DNA from: Deinandra increscens subsp. villosa | Taxonomy: Eukaryota > Streptophyta > Magnoliopsida > Asterales > Asteraceae | Reading direction: 5' to 3' | Length of the DNA stretch: 64,000 bases | NCBI GenBank assembly: GCA_039602395.1 | Contig: JBCNJP010000008.1 | Coordinates: 19,297,867-19,361,866, forward strand | Shown: positions 21,142-31,200 of the stretch, piece by piece | Layout: every line of letters starts with the position of its first letter | How positions within the stretch are numbered: position 1 is the first letter of the stretch | Program-made: the position numbers and the translations under genes | Notes under the pieces: model-generated | What the model saw: the letters and a program-made list of their open reading frames with translations, nothing else | What the model was told of the DNA's origin: nothing | The model's database searches: none

Positions 21142-22812
21142 CTAAACATCTTCATGGACATGAACCAACTCATAATACTTCTTTTGAAATTCTTCCAACT
21201 CTTTCTTTAACACAACAATTTCTTCAATTGAAATTTGACTACGTTGTTCACAACCTGCAATCTCCTGGAGCAATTTCTTACATTTGAAACATTCGAACTC
21301 TTCAACCTTTGAACTATCAGAAACTTTAGGTTGATCTTCTTGAACCAAAGATGCACTTGAATACGAATCAGAATCAGTCAAAAGACTATCATCATCATCA
21401 TGACGAACAGTTAAAGCAATTGAAATTGGAGTATGATTCTTCTTAGCTTCAGTATCTACATTCCATGCAAATTCACTTGAATGTGGAAAAGTATTGGTCC
21501 AATCATGAACAAGAGTAGCAGATTTCTGATCAACTTTTGCAGATGTATCGGATGGATGAAAAACTAAATGTGCATGCTGACCAGTTTTCAATTTACTTTC
21601 TGTAGAACTTGGACATTCTCGAGCAAAGTGACCATAAACTGAACACTTATAACATTTCACCTTAGATTTGTCCAATCCAATCTTACCCTCCTGATTCAAT
21701 CTCTTCTTTCCAGTTCTGTTGAAAAATTTCTTCGTTCGTCGAACCAACATTGCATACTGCCAATTTAGATCCATTTCTTCCAAATGATCATAATCAATCT
21801 GATCGTAATCTTCATTTGCTAACTCAGCATTACTCACAGAACCCGTGATAACACCAAAATATGAAGATACTAATGCAGACATCAACGTATTATAATCATC
21901 GACAGTTTGAACAGACAATGCACTATGAGCCGAAGAACTTGGAAATGACACAGTACAACCAGCAGAAGAATAACTTGGAATTTCAGATTTACCTGCTAAA
22001 AATGCTGTAGGAGGAGAAGAACTAAGACTAGTAGTCTTCCCAGCATTCATTGTAGAGTCATTTTCACCATGATACACTACAGGATTCTGAATTTGTGTAG
22101 GAAGTGATTTATTCACCATTAATTCCATATCCCGAGCCTGGATTCGTTCAACCAAATCATTGAAAGACAATCCAGAAAAATCTTTATCATGAGTAATCAT
22201 CATCACATAATTCTCCCATTTTTCAGGCAATGCTTCCAAAATCTTTTCTTTCATATCAGCCTTTTCTTTAGTAAGATTCACCAAACGCATTTCACTCATC
22301 AGATGAGCAAATCTTGCAATTAGATTGGGAATCGTTTCATTCTGATAATGCTTAAAACTATCAAACTCTTTCTTCAAAACCTTTTGGCGACTTTTCTTGT
22401 ACTGATCATTGCCTTCACATCGTTTTTCCAATGCATCACAGAGACTTTTGGATGTGTAGTTACCAGCAAATTGATGAAGTAACTCTTTAGGCAATGCCAT
22501 CGTTAACGTACCAAACGCCTTTTTCTCAGCTTGATAAGCTTTCTTTTGTTCAGACGACATTTTCCTTTGAAGAATAGGTTCACCAGTTTCATCTTTAGGA
22601 TAAACATATTGTTCAGTGAACGCTAACCACATATCAATGTCATTTGTATCGACAAATGCTTCAAAACGTTTAACCCAACTATGATAATCTTCCAATTTTA
22701 GCAATTTGGGAACTTTCTGACTTGTTCCGATTTCATTATCATAATTCATCATTGTTTGCATTGTAGCTTGAACCGAATTTTGAATAGCTGTGAACGCTTG
22801 AAAATTGGACAT
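21142..22812 (-). CDS. T gag protein
   Basis: I chose ATG 22812 (MSNFQAFTAIQ); the preceding open codons lack an ATG. About 556 codons. The N-terminal Gag core has LLKLEDYHSWVKRFEAFVD (residues about 35-55), FGTLTMALPKELLHQFAGN and KEFDSFKHYQNETIPNLIARF. A CCHC knuckle (CYKCSVYGHFARECP) lies about two-thirds through (21610-21660), preceded by a basic patch, RTKKFFNRTGKKR. The C-terminus begins the coiled coil that continues past the stop. The frame is intact, so this protein could still be made and would assemble particles around its own RNA. Confidence 0.92.
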   Translation of the reverse strand: MSNFQAFTAIQNSVQATMQTMMNYDNEIGTSQKVPKLLKLEDYHSWVKRFEAFVDTNDIDMWLAFTEQYVYPKDETGEPILQRKMSSEQKKAYQAEKKAFGTLTMALPKELLHQFAGNYTSKSLCDALEKRCEGNDQYKKSRQKVLKKEFDSFKHYQNETIPNLIARFAHLMSEMRLVNLTKEKADMKEKILEALPEKWENYVMMITHDKDFSGLSFNDLVERIQARDMELMVNKSLPTQIQNPVVYHGENDSTMNAGKTTSLSSSPPTAFLAGKSEIPSYSSAGCTVSFPSSSAHSALSVQTVDDYNTLMSALVSSYFGVITGSVSNAELANEDYDQIDYDHLEEMDLNWQYAMLVRRTKKFFNRTGKKRLNQEGKIGLDKSKVKCYKCSVYGHFARECPSSTESKLKTGQHAHLVFHPSDTSAKVDQKSATLVHDWTNTFPHSSEFAWNVDTEAKKNHTPISIALTVRHDDDDSLLTDSDSYSSASLVQEDQPKVSDSSKVEEFECFKCKKLLQEIAGCEQRSQISIEEIVVLKKELEEFQKKYYELVHVHEDV

Positions 22813-23320
22813 TTTCGAAAAACTGAACACTGTTCACTCCGAACTTCGTCCGAACCTCCACCGAAATATCTCCGAACTTCGTCCGAACCTAAGTTTCGCC
22901 GAACTCTGTCCGAACCTGACCTTCGGACAAACAAATAGATTCAACACCGAACTATCACCGAACACTGGCCGAACTCTGTCCGATTGTGGACCGATCTCTC
23001 ACCGAACTCAAAGACACACCGAATGCTCACCGAACTCCGTCCGAACCTCGAGTTCGGAGCGGTTAGACCGAACGAGTCCGAACCTCAAACGAGACAGATT
23101 TCACTCGACGCCATTTTCTCGATTTTCAGTGTTTTTCGATGGAATTTTCGACAGAAATTCAAGTAAACTCGATAGAAACAACTCAGGAATGAATTTTGAA
23201 GGAAAAGCACACTCAAAACATTCAAACGAACTCAAAAATGATTGACATTTTAGCAAAAACGTGAATTTGAACTCAAAACTCTGAAAAACAGTGATTTCCG
23301 ACTAGTAGAGCAAACCAAAA
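22813..23320 (-). repeat. T 5' leader with CCGAACT word array
   Basis: From about 22838 to 23090 the plus strand holds some 20 copies of CCGAACT or CCGAACC, often as CTCCGTCCGAACCT or CACCGAACTC, with irregular spacing. The same word family occurs in T's LTR U3. On the element's strand the word is AGTTCGG. The rest of the leader is unremarkable. Open frames across the array merely reflect the repeat. Confidence 0.78.
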
Positions 23321-23332
23321 GCTCTGATACCA
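23321..23332 (-). promoter_or_regulatory. T primer-binding site (tRNA-iMet)
   Basis: The minus-strand TGGTATCAGAGC lies two bases inside the 23335-23653 LTR, identical to F's PBS. Confidence 0.93.
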
Positions 23333-23334
23333 CT

Positions 23335-23653
23335 TGAAAGTGCGTGAGCGTATAGATCTTCTACTTAGTCGATATGAAATCAATGTAAACAAGTAAAACG
23401 CAGAAAGTAAATACAAAAGACTTGTATTAACCATTGAGAGAACCACAGAGTACACTTAGAGAATATGACATAGAAGCTCTAAATCTGTTCTATACAAGAT
23501 GAACTATTTATATATGCTGAAATACGACTGGCCGAACCTCAGGTTCGGCCAAGTCCGAACTCCAGATTCGCTGGGAGTTCGGACCTCAGCAAACTTGTAA
23601 GTCTTCGTCTGGTATTCAATACTTCACATGACGATCAGGACTATGTATCAACA
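23335..23653 (-). repeat. T 5' LTR (319 bp)
   Basis: Partner of 19730-20060, lacking 12 bp within the GTTCGGCC-rich U3 block and differing at about four positions. It is followed by the AAAAT target duplication at 23654-23658. Confidence 0.93.
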
Positions 23654-23658
23654 AAAAT

Positions 23659-25159
23659 GTGTAATGACCAAGGGAATTTCTTTTCATTCACTAGCATGTT
23701 TTTGAGTCTGTCTGCCGTGCCTGCACCTGTGGAAGATAAAACCAAAAATAGTGTCAATTCAGTAATTTTCAGTAAGTGTTTATACACATGTGCAGAGAAA
23801 AAAGCAGAAAAATACCAAAAAAATTGAAAAAGCTAAAACCTTTTTGGTCTGTGGTCGGACAATATATAAGGAACATGATATGATTCTGGTCTTGTAGATC
23901 TAACCATAGGATATGATCCAGTCGACCGGTAACTCTATCATTTGATGTGTTGGTAGGCTCAACATACTGAGAAGTAAACAAGTCTCTGTGATAACACATT
24001 AATTTCATTAAGAAATGTGGACCTTGGAAGTTTAAACAGTGGCATATTCTTTAAAGTTGCCCTTCTCATTAGTACTAGTAAGAAAACTCTAATCGCACAT
24101 CCTCTATTTCTTCAGTATTAAGATGACTTATTTCAAAACCAATATATGAGACTCATCTGCTGAGGAAACTCTGACCTTGAGTCTCATCCATAAATAAAGC
24201 TGAGACACATCTGCTGTGAGAAATCACTGACCTTGTGTTCTTACGCTCCATCATTCCATAAAATAAAGTGAGAGGTCATCTGCTGAGGAGACTCTGACCT
24301 TGACACTCTCACCCCGCCAAAAATTCATGCATCTATAGTCATGAAAGAAGGGTTATCATGATTTCATGACTATATCTATGAAATAAGTCACTTAACAATA
24401 AAGAAAAGGGGGAAAGATACTTTTAAAAGTGTGATTGAATCTGAAAAACTATTTGATGATTGGTAGAATACTGTTAACTTCCAACCTAATAAGGACCCCA
24501 CAAAATATTTCTCTGAACTGGACAGAAAACATGATAAATACATCACATGAGAGAAGTTGTAAATTACCTTGTATGAGCTTAAGTGGATAAACAATACCGA
24601 CAATCTGATTTAGGGTACTGGATCCGAAAGGTGATTTGAATTGTAAGTGTTAATGATCACATAATTGATCGGTATGATTCCTGCATAGTCTGACCACAAC
24701 CATTCAAAATTATGTACATTACGGATTTCTACAATGAATAAGTGAAAAATAAGCCAAAGTGCTTATCCTTCCAAGTTTGATGAAACATTGGCCAACTTGT
24801 GCAAAAGTCAAACTTATGTTGGTGGAAAATTGATCAACCTAAAAATCTTGGTAAATTCTTGAGTCTGGTGAAAAATTGACCGACTCGAATGAAAACGGAT
24901 TTTTGGAATGTAAAATTTTGACCACCAAAGTCAAACTAGGTGTTAAGTTGTAGTTAAAATCAAACTTGTTGAAATCACTAGTGCTAATGGCATAAAGAAT
25001 AAAACTTTATCTTCCTAGTAGGCATCGTGCGGGCATGACTATGTTTATCTTAAATTTTTTTGTAAATTTAAGCATTGTTAGCTTTATGTTCAAGATCTAA
25101 AAGTTTGTATCTTCTGGTTAAAAAAAAATTTAAATAGAAACCATTCAGAGTTGTTGGTC
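23659..25159 (+). repeat. A post-pol region with degenerate CATCTGCTGAGG repeats
   Basis: Non-coding A sequence resuming after T. Three diverged units at about 24148-24312 share CTGAGACnCATCTGCTG(AG)GAGAnnCTnACCTTG with a 60-67 bp period. No ORF shows protein-like features. Element D carries a different threefold repeat in an equivalent place (48866-49125). Confidence 0.55.
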
Positions 25160-25805
25160 ATAACGATTAGAGTACAACTTGGAAGAATTTGCTAAGTTTG
25201 TGCTCTTAACGAATTGGCTAAACACTTAGATTTTAAAGTTGAGACCTGGCCTTATGTGTGGTTAAACGATCAGACAGTTTTGGCCTTAATGATTTGGATC
25301 CCCAAATTGGTCTTAACGACTTGATTTAATGCCTTAACGATCTGGTGATCAATTTGGCCTTAACGATTTAATGTCACTTTGATTTTTTTAATTTTTTATT
25401 TTATTTTTGTTGTTCTTAACGATCTAATCAAATTGGACTTAACGATATGGCTTTCAGAATGGTCTTAATGATCTGTCAAAATTTGCCTTAACGATCTGAT
25501 AGCGAGTTGGTCTTAACGATCAGATCCATTTTACGATTTTACTTTTAACGATCAGGGTCTTTCCTCCTTATCGATTTGACCAAGGGAATGGTCTTAACGA
25601 CTTGAGTATATAATTTCCTTAACGATCTGACATTCCAAATCGGTCTTATCGATCAGACCCGATCAAGTCTTATGTTTTTCTCTTTAACGACCAGGGGTAC
25701 AAGTTAACGATCAGCCCTTGCTCTCGTTTCCTCTTAACGATCTGAGATAGGTTACCGACTTGACTCCCAATACTTAGTTTTCTTTCCTTTTCCAACCTAT
25801 ATATT
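25160..25805 (+). promoter_or_regulatory. A internal promoter candidate: CTTAACGATCTG array plus TATA box
   Basis: About 20 copies of a 10-12 bp word (CTTAACGATCTG, CTTAACGATCAG, CTTAACGACTTG and variants) occur in one orientation between about 25160 and 25750, with irregular spacing. They are followed by TATATATT at 25798-25805 and a CT-rich, intron-containing leader. The same word in the same orientation fills the U3 of A's own 3' LTR, also upstream of a TATA box. This suggests a second, internal transcription unit for the 3' ORF. Confidence 0.72.
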
Positions 25806-28281
25806 CAAATTGAACCCCTCCATCCTCCTCACTCGTTTACGTATCCAAAAACACTCAAACACTCTCGTTTCTCCTTCTCTCCAGTGATTTCGAACCTAGA
25901 AAATCCGATACTCGAGATAGTGAAACCGAATATTACTTCGTTCGCGTTTGGCTTGCACAATCCCTATGAAGTACTCGGTATGTTTTTTTGATTCTTTGAT
26001 TTTGAGTCTCTGATTGATTTCTGTGTACGATCCATCTTGACGAACCCCATTTGAACGAAAACCCGAATTGATCACAAATTTATCTTGGAAAATCTCAGAT
26101 TTTACATCCCTTGAGTTCGGCATTCTACAATTTCATCAAAGTGCAAGGTAAATCCGAGTCCTTCTCTCTAATTTTGTGTCTTTAGTTTCGGTATGGGTGC
26201 AGGGGAAGTTAATGCCGCCGCTGTTCTTGAGAAACTAGGGTTCATCGTTTTTGTTTGTAAAAATGTGGTGGGTTCTAGGTTAACATCAGTAGAAATCGAT
26301 GGATAGTTGTATATCTTGGATAGGCGACTCCTAAATTTGACTTCAGCCGATTGATTAGGTGACATAGATCCACTGTCAGGAAAGTTCATTAGGATGTAGT
26401 GGTAGAAATTTGAAATTTGTTATTATACTTGGTTAATTTTTATATTGAACTGTGATCCAAACTAAATAACCATTGATGTTGTCAATTTGAGATGAATGTT
26501 TAGCTTGATGAATGATAAGTTGATTTCTCATCTTAGCTTACAACTCATGTGTGTTAGTTTGTAGGATCTGTCTCACTCTTGTTACCTGATTTATCTAAAA
26601 GTATGTGATTAGGTTTAACATGGAGCAATTAAAATGCATAAGACTCAAAATTAAATGTTAGGATATACTTGTTGAATTGACTATGACTTCGCTTAATTAG
26701 GTCCAACACTTGTAAATGGAAGTTAGATAAACTCTCATTAGGTCATCAAAACTTCAAATTTGCATGACTTGTTGTTGAACTTTGTAGTAAGTCAAGGTGT
26801 CATTTACTTGTTAAAATTACTAAAATTATGCAGTGATAATGTGATTGACATGCTATCTGTTGATTTTTCTTAATTACTTGGTTCTAATGCACATTTTCCT
26901 GATCCTAAACAGATTATTCTGTGATTACGGGTGATATCAATTATATGTGATCTTTACAAACTGTTAGATCATCAAAAGGTATGATATTACTTGTTATTCA
27001 TGAACTTATGCATAATCAAGAAATGAGCTAAACAGGGGCATACCTTCACCTTATTGATTTCATTTGTCATTAATTTTATCAAATTATTGATCTACTTATG
27101 CTTGATTAAACACAGATTCTTTTGGAAGCAGTAGCTCTCTGAAATCATTTATCTCTTATAGATCTTAGAAATATTTAGATCTACTTCGAGGTACGTGCTT
27201 CCGTGAACTTTATCAAGTATGCTGAGGTCTCAATTTGTCTCATTTGACTGTTATATTATCAGGCTCTATGTTCAAGTTGCTTCAGTTTTGATAGGTCTTT
27301 AGGATGAAGTGTGTTAATTTGATATTGCATTTCTTCAAAATTAACCTGCATAACCTGATTATGTGATCTACTCCAAAATTAGCAATGAACCATTGTTTGA
27401 ATAGTTGTCTGACCACTGTGTTATAATGATCTGTCGTTGATATGATTGATAGTTACTCATTGATGCTAGTTAGTAGAATTGATTTATCCATTACTCCTAA
27501 CTTTGGCTCATGAATTGTCTCATGTCCTTGATTGATTGATTGTTGTGATGTATGGTCAAAATCTTTACCTATATTGGATTGCACTCTAATTGATGTCATA
27601 GGGTTCAGAGTTTCATACTTAGGACTTGATCTGGCCTATATGTAATCTTACATCTATTCAATTAGGTCCATGCTAGTCGAGTCTTTAGTGTGTTGAGTAT
27701 AGAACATGTGATTTCATTATGATGATCCAGTCTGACAAGTGCTTCTTGCCATGTCAATGTGTGTTGTGATTTGGGTGAATTGTATATCAGATAGTCACAT
27801 GTTTAGGGGGAACAAACACATTATGTGGTCCACCTGAATAATTTGAGCATGATCATTTATTTGTTTTATTCTCATGTTTAAAATTCAAAATTTATAAGTT
27901 AAGTTTAAATTTATTCAATTTATCTCGAATGTTAATTTCTATGCTCAAAGTGACATCTTGTTAATTACTCCTCAAGTTGCATTATATTGATCTGGTGCAA
28001 ATTAGCCTCTGTCTAGGTAAAGTTTATGTTTCTTTTCTCAGTTTATTCATGTTTTATGATTGATTGAAAGTATGTATATCTGGTTCAATTATGGGTTCCC
28101 ACAGATATCTGTTGCAAATGTTAATTGACTATGTGCTATGCCATTCTAGGAACCTGCTTAGTTGAACCCAAATATACCTTGATTTTACTTTAAACAGCTC
28201 TGTCATTATCCCGGTTTAGTGTTGACATGACATTTCATTGTAAAACCAATTGGTTGTAATTGTGTTGTTTCACTTGTGCAG
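25806..28281 (+). other. A 3' ORF leader with putative long 5'-UTR intron
   Basis: After the TATA box comes a CT-rich stretch (25810-25890) typical of a plant transcript start. Candidate splice donors are CTCGGTATGT (near 25976) and GCAAGGTAAAT (near 26145). A pyrimidine-rich acceptor TTTCACTTGTGCAG ends at 28281, abutting the ATG. The 2.1 kb between is T-rich, as plant introns are, with no ORF or obvious inserted element. The intron is inferred only from these signals. Confidence 0.55.
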
Positions 28282-31200
28282 ATGCCTCCTAGACGAGCGG
28301 GGAACGAGCCATTAGGCTATGGTGTAGCCCACAATCAAGTAAGCGTTTTCAACAGGGAATGGAAACATGTTGATGCCTTCGAGCAAACTTTTCAGGTTCT
28401 GGAATACTCCAACTGGGGTTATTGTATGCTGTTAGATCTTCCGATATACAAATCTATAGTGGAGAGTTTCTGGGTGAATGCTCAAAAGGTGGTAAATCAA
28501 GATGGGTCAGAACACTTGAGCTCCAGAATTCAGGAAACCGATGTGGTGATGACGGAAAGTATGATCAGAACGGCCCTTCGCCTAGATGATGTTGATTGCC
28601 CTGATACTTACACTAAGCAGCAGTGGCATGAAAGCATGAGGAACATGGGTTATACTGGTCCACTTCCAATTGATACAAATCCCATGGTTAAGAAACCTTT
28701 GTTTCCTCTCAACTGGAGAAAAATGCTAGGCTTCTTCATTCTGACCTTCTCCCCGAGGAAGACAGGAACTGATGACTTCAAGGATGAACTGGCTCATGCC
28801 CTTCATGGTTTTGTTACCGGAACTGGCTACAACATGTCAAGGTTTCTCCTCAGAAGTATGATCAGGAACCTGACTCCTGCAGGTCGTGCTGAGAAGTTCA
28901 TTATGTATCCCAAGTTTCTGCAAGCCATCTTGAACCACTACTACCCAAACTTGGTGAAAGCAGGAGAAAAGTTTACTCCCCGAAGGACGGATCATGATTC
29001 TTACAGAAAATACCTGTTACCTGGAAATGAAGGACCAGATGCACCGTACTTTCAAAATTTGTTAGATACTATTGGTGATCAAGGTCACGCCCAGTATTAC
29101 CAAAATTCAATGAGTGCAACTGCAGCTGCTACCGCTCAAGCTCAGCCAAATTTAAATGAGCCTGCAGCAGAGGCAGATCCCTTTGCACATTTGGAACTTG
29201 CGGCTGTTGGCCAAAACCAGTCACCTGGTCACCAAGGCTCTGAGCACACTGATTCAGAAGAAGGTGAAAATGAGAGTGATGCTGGTGGATCTGAGGGTGA
29301 CTCTGACAATAATTCAGACGGCAATTCAGATGGTGACGCCGGAATTGCTACAGTGCAATCATCACCTGAAGCATCCCAGCATGAAGCTGAAGCAAGCGGT
29401 TCTAAGTTTGAACCTTCTCAATCTGATTCTGAGGCTTCTGATGCTCGAGCCCCACCGAAAAAGAAACGGAAGACCGGAGCTGACACCGCCGGATCTTCTC
29501 GTGCCAGAACACAGGGAGACGAACAATCTCAAGAAGAACCTTATTCCACAAGCGCTGATTCAGACAAGGTCGTCTATGAAGAGAAGCATTGGATAGTCAC
29601 TTCTTATCCCAGACCGGCTAGGAAGAAGATGTTCTATGTGGAACACAAGAAACGTCTAGCAGAGCAAGCTAAGTTAGACGCTGCTGCTCATTCCACTAGT
29701 GCTGATAATGAACAACCTGTTGATCAAGAATGTCAGAATGTTCAAGACGAGCCGATGCCAGTCATTGCTGCTCAAACTGAACCTGCAACTGAAAAGATGG
29801 TGGAAGCTGTTGAGGCTAATGTTAACAAGTCTGTAGCAACTGAACCTGTGACTGTTGAAGCTGAAACAGAAGCTGTTACAGAACCTGTCACCCTCCCAAA
29901 TGAACCAGCTGTTTCACCTCAAAAGGGTCAAATGGTGCAAACGATAGTAACTCCAGCCGCTGTCATTGCTACCCAACCTGAGGTAAGAACTAGCCTTGTT
30001 GCCGAAGCAGGAATTTCTGAAGCTGGACCGTCAGGTGTAAACCCTTATGATGTCCATGACTATGAGGAGATGAACTCAGAAATTGAGATCCTGACAATCC
30101 AAAACTCTCACCTTGAGGCCGAATTAAGAGCTGCAAATCAGACTATTCTGGATCAAGCGGTAGAGATTAGAAAGCTCAGGGAGTTGCTCGCTAAAGTGCA
30201 TAATGATAGGCAACAGAATGTTCCAAAAGATGGTAGAGAAGGAGATGGGAATACAGGTACAAGCACACAGGCAGGTGAACAACCCTCAACAACCGAACCA
30301 TCTGTTCAACCGAGTTCACATGCTCCTGGAAAAGAATCGTTTATCCCACGTGCTGATGAAAAAGGCCCACAAGACAGTGATTCTGACGACTCTGATGATG
30401 TTGATTCTGATTTTGAAGTGGATGCATCATATGGTGACACATTCTTGAATAATGAACCATGTGAAGATGAAGAAATGCAAATGCAGATCTACAACAGCTT
30501 ACAGTATCTGGTGCCACCGCCTGAAAATCCAAAGCTCACAAGGTTTACTATGGCTGCACTAGGAACTGCTGCTACTTCTTCCTCAGGAGCCCCACTGGCT
30601 ATCACTGCTGGTGAAATTGGAGTTGCTCCAGACATTCCTAGGAGTGTATCATTACAGCTCCAACTTGCTCCTCCAGTCCAACCGTCACAGACAAACCCAT
30701 CTAGTGCATTGGTTCCAGCAATGGAAGATGTTCAGCATATGTCTGTTGACCCAGCCTTTCTGGATGCTGGTAGAGAAACTTTCAAGGACTTCTATTCTAC
30801 TGTTCTTGCTACTGATCCCAGCTGCAGAAGCATCGTGACTGTCAATGATGAAAATCCAGAAGAGCAAGTTTTGGAAGATATCTCAGTAAATCCAGATGAT
30901 TTGGACGACGCTGTAGAGTTGGGTGACCGTCTTGATCTACTGGTAAACCGGTCAAACCCTCTAAACTTCATAGATTTGGAGTTTGCTGGTGATGAGTATG
31001 ATGAAGACATCCTAGACAATGTCAAGGAAGAAGAGTTCGAAGAAGAAGCAGAGATTGAAATGATCCACCTTGATCCCGTATCTCCACTCAATGCAGTGCC
31101 ATTTGTGGGAGAACAGGTAGAGATGGTGGAACATCAATTAGCTCTGGCCTTACCATCCACTGAAAGAGATCAGAATGTATCATTAGACGATGTCACTGAA

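Larger units (their letters stand above)
19730..23653 (-). mobile_element. Element T: complete gag-only (TR-GAG-like) copia retrotransposon
   Basis: This 3.9-kb element has LTRs of 331 and 319 bp, a standard PBS, a PPT, and AAAAT target duplications at 19725-19729 and 23654-23658. The only coding content is gag plus a coiled-coil extension. No protease, integrase or RT is present. The LTRs differ by four substitutions and one 12-bp indel (by eye), so it moved recently. It must depend on another element's enzymes. This matches the described plant class of terminal-repeat elements with a Gag domain. Confidence 0.93.

Noticed and set aside
22756..23245. ORFs with repeated PNLSF/SPNS motifs
   Set aside because: They translate the CCGAACT word array in T's leader on the non-coding strand. 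The periodicity is nucleotide-level.
29156..29596. Second open frame overlapping the 3' ORF of A
   Set aside because: Composition is typical of a frame-shifted shadow of a serine/glutamate-rich coding sequence, and no homologous shadow is seen in B or C2.
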